A DNA stretch of 64,000 bases from Rossellomorea vietnamensis (GTDB lineage: Bacteria > Bacillota > Bacilli > Bacillales > Bacillaceae_B), in the NCBI RefSeq assembly GCF_008180415.1, contig NZ_VTEI01000013.1, positions 69,747 to 133,746 of the forward strand, read 5' to 3'. The translations under genes were made by a program, and so were the position numbers. Below the pieces are notes generated by a model. The model saw nothing but the letters and a program-made list of their open reading frames with translations, was not told where the DNA came from and did not search any database. Each line of letters opens with the position of its first letter. Positions within the stretch are counted from its first letter, which is position 1. Shown piece by piece: positions 33,824-42,490 of this stretch.

Positions 33824-33830
33824 TATAGTA

Positions 33831-33858
33831 AAAACCCGCTGCCCGCAACGGGTTTTTT
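33831..33858 (+). terminator. Terminator of the first stress-protein paralogue
   Basis: AAAACCCG / CGGGTTTT stem with loop CTGCCCGCAA, then TT. Confidence 0.85.
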
Positions 33859-33867
33859 ATTTGTTTC

Positions 33868-33925
33868 AAACGCTTTAGTGCTTTAAAGCGCGAAGAGAGA
33901 CTGTCCCGTTTAATGCTTTAAAGAG
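33868..33925. repeat. AGGGACTGTCCC-family palindromic repeat, variant
   Basis: AGTGCTTTAAAGCGCGAAGAGA and GACTGTCCCGTTTAATGCTTTAAAG follow the layout of the copy at 22854, but the arms are imperfect. Confidence 0.65.
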
Positions 33926-33999
33926 TCGAAGAAGTAACACAAAGGAATTTAAACATGTAATTTATAGCACAAATGGTTAAAGTTACAGCAATACAATGG

Positions 34000-34024
34000 G
34001 TTTTTACCAAAACCTAACGGGTAA
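34000..34024 (+). promoter_or_regulatory. Candidate sigma-B promoter
   Basis: GTTTTT, 13 bases, GGGTAA, which ends 39 bases before ATG 34064. It matches the spacing of the boxes before 4121 and 33050. Confidence 0.5.
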
Positions 34025-34063
34025 TTCCTTATATGTAAGATCAAAAAATTGAAGGAGGTTATT

Positions 34064-35068
34064 ATGATGGAAAAACATATTATTGGAGCATATGATTCGA
34101 CTAATGAAGCAGCAGCAGTAGTGGACCAGCTGTCAAGAAAAGGCTATTCTCCGGAAGAAATCCTGGTTGTTTCTAATAGAGATCGTCTCGGTTCTTTAGA
34201 AAATAAGACAGGACTTCAGGTAGAACAGAGTGAATCGGCACAGCACGACCAGTCTATGTGGGATAAAGTCAAAGAAGCTTTTACAATGGATGAAGAGACT
34301 TCTTCCAATAACCGCCTTTCCCAATATGATCTCTCGGAAACAGATACAAGACGATACGAATCGGACTTAAATGACGGAAAAATACTTATTGCAGTTGAAG
34401 CAAATTCTGCGACTGGTTTGGATGAATTCAGGACAGTCCCAGGAAACCCTGGAACTGAAAGTAATCAGTTTACCTCTTCAACGACTAATACCGCCGATCA
34501 AGAAGAATCCATGGAACTTCGTGAAGAGCGCCTAAGTGTAGATAAAGAGGAAGTCAAAACTGGTGAAATTACCATCGGAAAAGATGTAGTCGAAGAAGAA
34601 AGAAGTGTGGATGTACCAGTAAGGCATGAGGAAGTATATGTGGAGAAAAGACATTTAGCGGATGGTGAAACAAGGACAGCTGCGGACCTTGGAGATGAAG
34701 AGGAAATAAGGATACCGGTTGTGGAAGAAAAAGTAGAGGTCAAGAAAAAGCCTGTTGTAACGGATGAGGTTGTCATCGGTAAACGTACTACAGAAGAAAC
34801 CGAGCATATCCATGATACTGTGAAAAAAGAAGAAGTACACTTAGATAAAGAGGGTTCTTCCCGCATTCAGGGAGAAGAGAGACTGAACCAAAAAAGTAAT
34901 AATGAACCACTTAACAGAACTTCTAACGATGATCCCTTCGTGACTGGTCAGGAAGGAATAACAGACACGGATGGAATCGGTTCCGAAAAAGAAAGAAGAG
35001 ATCGCAAGAACATCGAAAATTTAAATGATAATAGGTTTAGAGGGAATGACTATCGAGGCGATATGTAA
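34064..35068 (+). CDS. YsnF-like stress protein: YflT domain plus DUF2382 (AvaK) domain
   Basis: 334 residues. N-terminal YflT domain (about 1-115, starting MEKHIIGAYDST), a serine/threonine-rich linker, then a DUF2382 domain (about 145-275) recognisable from the repeats LSVDKEEVKTGEITIGK, VPVRHEEVYVEKR, IPVVEEKVEVKKKP and ITIGKDVV/VVIGKRTTEET. The tail ends RGNDYRGDM, like the paralogue at 33050. I place the start at ATG 34064 (34067 possible) behind AAGGAGG; an upstream TTG overlaps that site. Known family members are general-stress proteins of unknown mechanism. Confidence 0.88.
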   Translation: MMEKHIIGAYDSTNEAAAVVDQLSRKGYSPEEILVVSNRDRLGSLENKTGLQVEQSESAQHDQSMWDKVKEAFTMDEETSSNNRLSQYDLSETDTRRYESDLNDGKILIAVEANSATGLDEFRTVPGNPGTESNQFTSSTTNTADQEESMELREERLSVDKEEVKTGEITIGKDVVEEERSVDVPVRHEEVYVEKRHLADGETRTAADLGDEEEIRIPVVEEKVEVKKKPVVTDEVVIGKRTTEETEHIHDTVKKEEVHLDKEGSSRIQGEERLNQKSNNEPLNRTSNDDPFVTGQEGITDTDGIGSEKERRDRKNIENLNDNRFRGNDYRGDM

Positions 35069-35116
35069 CTTAACTAAAACAGTGCTGCCTAAGTAATCCC
35101 GGCAGCAAGACCATCC

Positions 35117-35162
35117 AAGCATGTGCACGCTTATTAATGATAAGTGTGCACATGCTTTTTAA
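35117..35162 (+). terminator. Terminator of the YsnF-like gene
   Basis: AAGCATGTGCAC / GTGCACATGCTT 12-bp stem with an additional GCTTA / TAAGT pairing, then TTT. Confidence 0.9.
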
Positions 35163-35340
35163 GTTGGACAAAAAAGGAAATCGAGTAAGAGGGGAGCATC
35201 AGTAACAGATCCGCTAAGATGTATATCAATAACGTTTAAGGTTCAATCTTTACAAAAAAAGCCTATCTCAAAAGTAAAATACTTTTTATACTACTCTAGT
35301 AATCTATTGCAATTCAATCTGTTGTTGTACATAATAGGTA

Positions 35341-35346
35341 TATAAT
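35341..35346 (+). promoter_or_regulatory. Putative -10 box of the hemAT-like gene
   Basis: TATAAT 45 bases before the start codon; no convincing -35 at 16-18 bases. The 230 bases between the preceding terminator and this box hold nothing else recognisable. Confidence 0.4.
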
Positions 35347-35391
35347 AGTAGTACAAAAGTTATACAAATAAAACACAGAGGTGAAACAACA

Positions 35392-36696
35392 ATGTTGTTT
35401 GTTAAGCGCAAAGCAAAGGTTGTTCAATTTCAGCCAGAAATGAAGTTTCCGGATTCATCAGATAAAATTTCCACTCCTTATGACCACTTGTCAGAACGCC
35501 TCGCATACATGGGATTTTCCAAAAACCATTTAACCATTTTACAAGAGTTGAGTCCTGCCATTACTCCGCTGCTGGATGACCTTCTTAATAAAGTGCTGGA
35601 TCAATTGTTCGAAGTGCCGGCGCTTGCAGGAATTGTGAAAGCATCATCCAATAGAGACAGGCTGCGCGCAGTATTCATCCGCTACTTTGAAAGTTTGCTA
35701 AGCGGAAGGCTTGATGAAGAATTTTTTGAAATGAGGAAAAGAATCGGAAGAACGCATAATGGCGCAGGACTTCCGGTTGAGTGGTTCATCAGCACTTATT
35801 CCGCAATAAATACCTTGTTGATTCCTCAGCTGGTATCGCATCTTCAAACAATGCCGGATAGGCTTTCGGAAGCATTGCTGGCTGTAACCCACGTGACCAA
35901 CCTTGATTCCCAGCTTGTGGTGGAGAATTACATAAACTCCAGAATAACAGAGTTGAATGAGCTGAATGAATATAACCGCATGCTCCAAACTGAGCTTACC
36001 GGCATCAGTCAGGAAGTGGCAGCCTCCGTTCAGCAGACAGAAGCTTCCATGGCTGTAACCACCGGAAAAGCTGAGCAGATTTTAAAAGAGACAGAGCAAA
36101 CCGAAAAAAGCAGCAAGAACTTATTAAACTTAACCGATTTAAATGAAACTCAGATGACGGAACTAATTGCAGCCTTCGAAAAAGTTGCAAATGATGTAAA
36201 GCATTCTCTTGAAGGAATCTCCCTGTTAAAAGATATATCAGGATCCATTACTGAAATGACAAAGGGAATTGAAGCCATCGCGGATCAAACCAACCTCCTT
36301 GCACTGAATGCTTCAATTGAAGCGGCACGGGCTGGTGAAGGCGGGAAAGGATTTGCCGTTGTAGCAACAGAGGTACGAAAACTTGCGGAAAGCTCCAAGG
36401 AGTTGAGCAGCCGCATCAATGCGCTTATTGGCCAAAGCAACAAACAGGTAAGTAATCTGGACAGCCGGATGAGTTCCATGAGTCAATCTGCTCAAGATTC
36501 ACAATCGAAAGTCCAGCATGTAAAAGGCGGTCTTATCACTGTCAAAATGGAGATGGAGCAATACATACATATGTTTCAGCGAAACAAGGCAGATTTGGAC
36601 AGCATTGTTCAGTCTATCAAAGAAATAAACCTTACAACTGAAGCACTTGCACATCTATCCAATACGCTGCTGGAAAAAGCAGAGGCTGGGCGGTAA
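35392..36696 (+). CDS. hemAT: HemAT-type globin-coupled aerotaxis transducer
   Basis: 434 residues, soluble. The N-terminal about 180 residues are a sensor globin with the proximal haem ligand His122 in [11 protein letters not shown], equivalent to His123 of Bacillus HemAT. The C-terminal signalling domain is a coiled coil with the chemotaxis hairpin tip [20 protein letters not shown] followed by [16 protein letters not shown]. It binds oxygen and signals to CheA for aerotaxis. Length matches the family (432 in B. subtilis). Own promoter and terminator; no che genes nearby. Confidence 0.93.
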   Translation: MLFVKRKAKVVQFQPEMKFPDSSDKISTPYDHLSERLAYMGFSKNHLTILQELSPAITPLLDDLLNKVLDQLFEVPALAGIVKASSNRDRLRAVFIRYFESLLSGRLDEEFFEMRKRIGRTHNGAGLPVEWFISTYSAINTLLIPQLVSHLQTMPDRLSEALLAVTHVTNLDSQLVVENYINSRITELNELNEYNRMLQTELTGISQEVAASVQQTEASMAVTTGKAEQILKETEQTEKSSKNLLNLTDLNETQMTELIAAFEKVANDVKHSLEGISLLKDISGSITEMTKGIEAIADQTNLLALNASIEAARAGEGGKGFAVVATEVRKLAESSKELSSRINALIGQSNKQVSNLDSRMSSMSQSAQDSQSKVQHVKGGLITVKMEMEQYIHMFQRNKADLDSIVQSIKEINLTTEALAHLSNTLLEKAEAGR

Positions 36697-36709
36697 TTAA
36701 GTAAAAGTG

Positions 36710-36739
36710 AAAGCAGGCAGAATGTGTCCTGCTTTTTTT
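36710..36739 (+). terminator. Terminator of hemAT
   Basis: AAAGCAGG / CCTGCTTT stem followed by five T. Confidence 0.85.
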
Positions 36740-36919
36740 GTGCCTTTTACTCATTTATTGGCAGCAACATACAGACAGAAAGAAAGTTTCCTTATCCCCA
36801 TATAAGCCTGCAAGTGGATGCCAAAATCAAAATTATGAAAAAAAAGATTGTCTAAATCTCCAGTTATGAAATATAATTCGAATAGAAACAAAATTCTGAA
36901 AGTTAAAGGAGGAGTATTC

Positions 36920-38374
36920 TTGGAGGCGTTTGTAGGTTGGCTTAATGGGGTGTTGTGGAGTTCGCCTGTCATTTATTTAATTTTGGCAATAGGACTTGTA
37001 TTTTCAATTATGACTCGTTTTCTTCAGGTTAGGCACATCAAGGATATGTTTAAACTGATGTTCCAAGGCAAGAGTTCAGATGCAGGGGTTTCATCCTTCC
37101 AAGCTTTGGCGCTGTCATTATCAGGGCGTGTAGGGACAGGGAATATCGCCGGTACAGCAACGGCCATCGCGTTTGGAGGACCGGGAGCGGTTTTCTGGAT
37201 GTGGACCATCGCTTTTATAGGAGCAAGTTCAGCATTTATTGAATCAACTCTTGCTCAAATTTATAAAGTAAAGCAAGACGGACAATACCGCGGGGGGCCA
37301 GCCTACTATATCGAAAAAGGAATGGGCTGGAGATGGTATGGAGTCATCTTCGCAGCTGCATCGATTTTAGCAATGGCATTGCTGATGCCTGGGATTCAAT
37401 CCAATTCAATCGCTTTGGGACTGGAAAACGCATTCGGACTTAATAAATGGATCACTGCCATAGGTCTTGTCATTCTTCTTGGTGTCATCATTTTTGGCGG
37501 CGTAAAACGTATAGCAAAGGTTGCCCAATATGCGGTACCTTTCATGGCAATAGGATATATTTTCTTATCTCTGATCATCGTGGTCATGAATATCACGGAA
37601 CTGCCTGCTGTATTTGCTCTTATTTTCAAAAGTGCTTTTGCTCTGGATTCTGCATTTGGCGGAATCGTCGGTATGGCAATTGCATGGGGAGTAAAGCGCG
37701 GAATCTACTCCAACGAAGCTGGACAGGGAACTGGACCGCATGCTGCTGCGGCAGCTGAAGTATCTCATCCTGCCAAGCAGGGATTGGTACAGTCCGCTTC
37801 GGTTTATATTGATACCCTGCTTGTCTGTTCAGCAACTGCATTCATGATCCTTTTTACAGGAATGTACAATGTTGAAAAAGAAGATGGAACAATGCTCGTC
37901 AACAACCTTAACGGAGTCGAAGCTGGTCCTGGTTATACACAGGCTGCCATTGAAAGTGTACTCCCGGGGTTCGGCGCAGGATTTGTTGCTGTCGCACTAT
38001 TCTTCTTCGCTTTCACAACGATCATGGCCTATTATTATATCGCTGAAACAAACGTAGCTTACATTTTAAAAGGAAAAAATAATAAATGGGCTATCCCTGC
38101 GTTGAAAATTGTCCTTCTCGGTGCGACGATGTATGGCGCAGTGAAAACAGCTGCACTTGCATGGGCATTGGGTGATGTAGGTCTTGGCATTATGGTATGG
38201 CTGAACATGGTTGCGATTGTCCTCCTTTATAAGCCTGCACTGAAAGCATTGAAAGACTATGAAGAGCAGAAAAAGCAAGGAATTGATCCGGTGTTTGATC
38301 CGGTTAAATTGGGTATTAAAAATGCTGACTTCTGGGAAAATGAAGCAAAACCAGATCAAGAAAAAGTTTCTTGA
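36920..38374 (+). CDS. Alanine/glycine:sodium symporter (AGCS, AlsT family)
   Basis: 484 residues with about 11 membrane segments. The AGCS hallmarks are present: LSLSGRVGTGNIAGTATAIAFGGPGAVFWMW split across the N-terminal helices, and RGIYSNEAGQGTGPHAAAAA in the middle. It imports alanine, glycine or glutamine with sodium. I chose TTG 36920, six bases after AAAGGAGG; the frame stays open upstream to 36848 but without a site. Strong terminator downstream, then the 53-bp repeat array. Confidence 0.92.
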   Translation: MEAFVGWLNGVLWSSPVIYLILAIGLVFSIMTRFLQVRHIKDMFKLMFQGKSSDAGVSSFQALALSLSGRVGTGNIAGTATAIAFGGPGAVFWMWTIAFIGASSAFIESTLAQIYKVKQDGQYRGGPAYYIEKGMGWRWYGVIFAAASILAMALLMPGIQSNSIALGLENAFGLNKWITAIGLVILLGVIIFGGVKRIAKVAQYAVPFMAIGYIFLSLIIVVMNITELPAVFALIFKSAFALDSAFGGIVGMAIAWGVKRGIYSNEAGQGTGPHAAAAAEVSHPAKQGLVQSASVYIDTLLVCSATAFMILFTGMYNVEKEDGTMLVNNLNGVEAGPGYTQAAIESVLPGFGAGFVAVALFFFAFTTIMAYYYIAETNVAYILKGKNNKWAIPALKIVLLGATMYGAVKTAALAWALGDVGLGIMVWLNMVAIVLLYKPALKALKDYEEQKKQGIDPVFDPVKLGIKNADFWENEAKPDQEKVS

Positions 38375-38384
38375 TAAAGAGGAG

Positions 38385-38413
38385 AACCTCCGAATATTCG
38401 GAGGTTTTTTGTT
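38385..38413 (+). terminator. Terminator of the AGCS symporter gene
   Basis: AACCTCCGAA / TTCGGAGGTT stem followed by TTTT. Confidence 0.9.
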
Positions 38414-38533
38414 TTTATGGCTGCTGTCAGGGGGCCGCAGGTATATCAATGGATTTTTGTCCGCTGGCCGGTTAATTTAATATATGGTTCATTATTTACT
38501 AAATTAGGGCAGGTCACTCGCCCATAATTTTTG

Positions 38534-38899
38534 TTTGCGGCCCAATATCCCTTAAGCCAGGCCGTCTCATTGGCCCGTAAAGAAGGTTTGCGGCCCAATA
38601 TCCCTTAAGCCAGGCCGTCTCATTGGCCCGTAAAGAAGGTTTGCGGCCCAATATCCCTTAAGCCAGGCCGTCTCATTGGCCCGTAAAGAAGGTTTGCGGT
38701 CCAATATCTCTCAAGCCAGGCCATCTCACTGGCCCGTAAAGAAGGTTTGCGGCCCAATATCTCTCAAGCCAGGCTGTCTCACTTGCCCGTAAAGAAGGTT
38801 TGCGGCCCAATATCTCTCAAGCCAGGCCATCTCACTGGCCCGTAAAGAAGGTTTGCGGCCCAATATCTCTCAAGCCAGGCCGTCTCAATGGCCATTAAG
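38534..38899. repeat. Tandem array, exact 53-bp period, seven units
   Basis: TTTGCGGCCCAATAT (once TTTGCGGTCC) starts at 38534, 38587, 38640, 38693, 38746, 38799 and 38852, each step exactly 53. Every unit is a dyad: TTTGCGGCCCAAT and ATTGGCCCGTAAA pair with two mismatches, joined by GAAGG. The first three units are nearly identical; units four to seven share CTCTCAAGCC. A single related dyad stands at 6679. It lies between a terminator and the KinB-like gene. Confidence 0.93.
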
Positions 38900-39105
38900 G
38901 TTTTGAGAAAGAGCATCTTTATGGATTTATGCATACGATTCCACAGCAGCGGACATTTATTTCGTCAGGCCTACCAGTATCCTGCGGAGGGCCTGTTAAT
39001 TAGATATGCTTATACCCTAATCCAACAAAATATTAGTACTTTTGCAGGGGATTTCCAGAACTTGTCGTATTCTTACAATATACTACAAGAGATGAGGAAA
39101 ATCTG

Positions 39106-40440
39106 ATGCTTGCTGAAAAGCTGTTATTGCACGTTTTTGTCATATTGGCTCCTATTTTGGTGTACACCTCCTTTTTTGAAAACCGGCGCATTGGACAGTC
39201 ACCATATTTTATAGGAATGATGTATGGGGTTTCAGCTGTATTGTGTCTTACTGTTTCATACTACAGCTACGGTCTATATTGGGACCTCCGCTATGTTCCT
39301 CTGGTTCTTTCTGTTTTATATGGAGGTCCTGTCGCAGGGGTCATCACCTTTATTTCGATTATTGGAGCCAGGACTTTTATGAGCGGCGATGCTCTGTTGT
39401 TTGGCTATATCAGTGCCAGCCTTGCTGCATCCGTTCCGTTTTTATTTGTAAAGCGGTTTTGGAGGTATCAGGCTAGGAAAAGAATTATAACAGCTATCTG
39501 GCTGGGGATTTGGCCATCATTTATTATGTTTTCAATCTTGATTTCCTGGCTGATTTTTTCCAAGAATCCTGTCAATGACCTTCGGGAGTTAATGGTATAT
39601 GTCCTTCTATTTGGCGTAATCCAGATTGTAGGCATCGGTTTTGCTTCTATGCTTCACGAAGCTGTAATTGAAAGGCGCATGATGAGGAAGGAAATGCAGC
39701 GTGCTGAAAAGCTGAATACCCTTGGAGAGCTGGCTGCTTCCATAGCCCATGAAGTAAAGAACCCCCTTACTGTTGTAAAAGGGTTTCTACAGCTGATGAA
39801 AAGCCAGGAAAAAAAGAATGATAATTACCAATATCTCAGCCTGGTGTTGAGTGAGCTCGCCCGGGCTGAGGCGATTATTAATGATTACTTGAATTTTGCC
39901 AAACCGCAGTTTGAAAAAATTGAAAGGCTGGAACTTTCTTCAATCATGTCTGATGTCATTGCCCTTCTTCAACCCTTGGCGATTAAACAGGGAGTTGAAT
40001 TGGACAGCCAACTGAAAGAAGAAGTATATCTACACACAGACCGCAACCAATTCAAGCAGGCTCTTGTCAACATCATTAAAAATGCCATAGAAGCTACCGC
40101 ACTTGGGGGAAGAATCAATGTTATCCTATCATCTGATGACCAGGATGTGAGGCTTACTGTAAAAGACAACGGAAAAGGAATGACCAAAGAGCAGCTCAGC
40201 CGGATCGGCACCTTGTTTTATACGACTAAAGACAAAGGAACAGGATTGGGGACGATGGTATCGCTGAGGATCGTCGAGGCGATGGAGGGGAAAATCACCT
40301 ATAAAAGCGAGCTTGGCAAAGGGACAGAAGTCAGAGTTGCCTTGCCATTGAACAGACAGTTTCAAGGAAAGGGAAACATGCACCTCCAAAAAAATGCAAA
40401 TAAGGAGCAGGGCACCGGGGAATTAAAATCATTTAAATAG
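39106..40440 (+). CDS. KinB-like sensor histidine kinase (5TM-LYT type)
   Basis: 444 residues. The N-terminal about 195 residues hold six hydrophobic segments in a 5TMR-LYT/KinB-like layout; the kinase core has AASIAHEVKNPLTVVKGFLQ with the phospho-His, N box NIIKNAIEAT, G1 DNGKGM and G2 GTGLGTMV. This core is the subtype used by sporulation kinases KinA-E, which phosphorylate Spo0F. No response regulator lies beside it, as expected for an orphan sporulation kinase. ATG preceded by GATGAGGA. The assignment to the Spo0 phosphorelay is inference. Confidence 0.85.
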   Translation: MLAEKLLLHVFVILAPILVYTSFFENRRIGQSPYFIGMMYGVSAVLCLTVSYYSYGLYWDLRYVPLVLSVLYGGPVAGVITFISIIGARTFMSGDALLFGYISASLAASVPFLFVKRFWRYQARKRIITAIWLGIWPSFIMFSILISWLIFSKNPVNDLRELMVYVLLFGVIQIVGIGFASMLHEAVIERRMMRKEMQRAEKLNTLGELAASIAHEVKNPLTVVKGFLQLMKSQEKKNDNYQYLSLVLSELARAEAIINDYLNFAKPQFEKIERLELSSIMSDVIALLQPLAIKQGVELDSQLKEEVYLHTDRNQFKQALVNIIKNAIEATALGGRINVILSSDDQDVRLTVKDNGKGMTKEQLSRIGTLFYTTKDKGTGLGTMVSLRIVEAMEGKITYKSELGKGTEVRVALPLNRQFQGKGNMHLQKNANKEQGTGELKSFK

Positions 40441-40593
40441 AATGGGCTGCCTTCCTATTTAGAATGGGGAAAATTTGATTTGCGGGAGCTTTGAACAGAA
40501 CAGAGAGAGCAGCTCTTTCCTGGTTGCTTATCAAGATATTTCGAGCGAGTTATGACGGTGGTTTTTGAATAACTTTCAACCCTTCCAAACTGC

Positions 40594-40636
40594 AAAAAGG
40601 AGCGCGGAATCAATCTATTCCGCGCTCCTTTTTTAC
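40594..40636. terminator. Bidirectional terminator
   Basis: AAAAAGGAGCGCGGAAT / ATTCCGCGCTCCTTTTT perfect 17-bp stem, loop CAATCT. It separates the KinB-like gene from the convergent EamA gene. Confidence 0.92.
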
Positions 40637-40684
40637 TTTAAGCACTGAGAGGGACAGTCCCTTTTAGTGCTGTAATGTATTGAA
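40636..40684. repeat. AGGGACAGTCCC-family repeat, short variant
   Basis: AAGCACTGAGAGGGACAGTCCCTTTTAGTGCTGTAATG: GAGGGACAGTCCCTTT is a compact palindrome, flanked by AGCACT / AGTGCT. Confidence 0.7.
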
Positions 40685-40693
40685 GTCTCTTCT

Positions 40694-41557
40694 TCAGGCT
40701 CCTGCTTTGTCACCTTCTTTATTTTTCATGAACATATAGAAGGAGGCACTGAAAATGATGATATATCCAACAATGCTCAGGATGTCCGGGATTTGGCCGA
40801 ATAAAACAATGCTGATCAGTGCTGAATACACGACGGTTGAATAGAAGAAAATCGAGATTTCCTTTGCCGGAGCATACTTGTAGGCAATCGTGATCCCAAA
40901 CTGGCCTAAAGTCGCAAAGATACCGGCAAGAATCAAATAAACCAATTGCCGCGTTTCCATTGGTTCATACCACATGATGACAAATGGAAGCAGAACGACA
41001 GTAGAAAAGAAGGAAAAATAGAAAACCACTGTATAGAATTTTTCTTTTTGCCCCAATACTCTGAGAACGGTATAGGCTCCAGCGGCAAAAACGGCTGACA
41101 AAATACCTGCCAAGTATGGAATCGTATCCACAGAAAATTCAGGTTTGATAATTAGCAGTGTTCCAAGAAATGCGATAATAATGGCGATAATTTGAAATCT
41201 GCGGGCTGTCTCTTTCAGGAAAATGGCTGAGAAGATAATCGTCAGAAACGGACTTAATTTATTGAGCATGTCTGCATCCGATAAGACGAGTTCATCAATC
41301 GCATAAAAGAAAAAAACTATGCCAAGCGTACCCAGTGCTGAACGAAGAAGAAGGAATTTCTGATTCTCTCTTTTGCCAAACAGCCTTTCCTTATAGTAGA
41401 TGACAAACCCGAAGGATATGATGGCAGAAATCAAGTTTCTGAACAGGGTTTTCTGGACGGTGGGCAAGTCTCCTGAAAGCTTCACAAATGCTGCCATCAT
41501 GGCAAAGCCAAATGAAGAAACCAGCAGGAGCAGGATTCCCTTATTTCTATTTGTCAT
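40694..41557 (-). CDS. EamA/DMT-family transporter
   Basis: 287 residues with ten hydrophobic segments arranged as two repeats of five, the drug/metabolite transporter fold. The first repeat includes LPTVQKTLFRNLISA and LLRSALGTLGIVFFFYAID; the second starts near YLAGILSAVFAAGAYTVLR. ATG preceded by GGGAGG. The substrate is unknown. It follows the gene at 41670 on the same strand but with a terminator between them. Confidence 0.87.
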   Translation of the reverse strand: MTNRNKGILLLLVSSFGFAMMAAFVKLSGDLPTVQKTLFRNLISAIISFGFVIYYKERLFGKRENQKFLLLRSALGTLGIVFFFYAIDELVLSDADMLNKLSPFLTIIFSAIFLKETARRFQIIAIIIAFLGTLLIIKPEFSVDTIPYLAGILSAVFAAGAYTVLRVLGQKEKFYTVVFYFSFFSTVVLLPFVIMWYEPMETRQLVYLILAGIFATLGQFGITIAYKYAPAKEISIFFYSTVVYSALISIVLFGQIPDILSIVGYIIIFSASFYMFMKNKEGDKAGA

Positions 41558-41604
41558 GTTGTCCTCCCAAACGGTAGATTCGTTACTTCTTGAAAGTGTT
41601 AAAA

Positions 41605-41631
41605 AAGAAACTGCCAGGATGGCAGTTTCGA
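41605..41631 (-). terminator. Terminator of the YczE-like gene
   Basis: GAAACTGCC / GGCAGTTTC stem; followed on the minus strand by TTTTTT. Confidence 0.85.
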
Positions 41632-41669
41632 TACGTAGTTATTTTCCAAAAACCACTATAACAAATGAG

Positions 41670-42287
41670 CTACTTAAAAGAAAGCTTCTGGCTCCAGGCT
41701 TTAAGCAGGCCTTCAAACTTAGGGAAGAAAAACTGGACGATGAATCCAAGGGAAAGAGTTACGATGACAGTGCCTATCCCCACTGCGCCTCCAAACGCCA
41801 CAGCAAGAGCAAGGGCCAATCCTTCGCTGATCAGCCGAGAGCTGCGCAGGCTTAATCCAAACCTTTCAGAAATGGCGACCATGACGGTGTCCATCGGGCT
41901 GGAGGGGAACTTTGCCTGCAAATACACTGCAATCCCGACACCAAGTGCGAGAATTCCAATCACAAGTGCAGCTGTTTGCACACCAAGGTGGTCAGGAGCA
42001 AAGTTTTTCAAACCGATCAAGAGCCAAAAATCGATCATCAATCCAATAATGAAAATGGAAAGAGCAGCAAGCAGTTCAGGCTTCCGTTTTAGCAGAAATG
42101 CATTGATAAAAATAAGGATGATACCATTGATGAAGACACAGGTACCGACCGTTATCCCGAAAGTAGTTGATTCCCCGACGGCCAGCGCATCCCAGGATGA
42201 GGCCCCTAAATTGGCTTTGATAATCAACGCAACCCCCAAGGTGAGTATCATTAACCCCACAAAGAAAAAGACCGTTCGTTCTCTCAT
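41670..42287 (-). CDS. YczE/YyaS/YitT-family membrane protein
   Basis: 205 residues with five or six hydrophobic segments. It starts with FFFVGLMILTLGVALIIKANLGASSWDAL, whose middle (GVALIIKANLGASSWDAL) is the signature of the YczE/YyaS group, and continues with FPSSPMDTVMVAISER. Some members are needed for secondary metabolite activation; the molecular function is unknown. Own terminator; the gap upstream holds a decayed palindromic repeat. Confidence 0.85.
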   Translation of the reverse strand: MRERTVFFFVGLMILTLGVALIIKANLGASSWDALAVGESTTFGITVGTCVFINGIILIFINAFLLKRKPELLAALSIFIIGLMIDFWLLIGLKNFAPDHLGVQTAALVIGILALGVGIAVYLQAKFPSSPMDTVMVAISERFGLSLRSSRLISEGLALALAVAFGGAVGIGTVIVTLSLGFIVQFFFPKFEGLLKAWSQKLSFK

Positions 42288-42490
42288 AGATAACTTCCTT
42301 TATAAAATATTTTTACGTAACCATAAAAAATGCGATAATAAATAAGAAATGTACATTACCGCTTTAAAGTGAAAAGAGGGAAAATCTTATCAGTGCTTTA
42401 CCGCGATGAGGCGCCATAAAGAGTATACTTGTCCCTCTCTGTGAAATATATGTAGTAACGCCTAAATTATACAAAGGATAGGATGAAATC

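Noticed and set aside
38534-38899. CRISPR array
   Set aside because: The whole 53-bp unit is repeated, leaving no unique spacers; no cas genes.
38888-39106. 72-residue open frame before the KinB-like gene
   Set aside because: It starts in the repeat array, lacks a ribosome-binding site and has no recognisable features.
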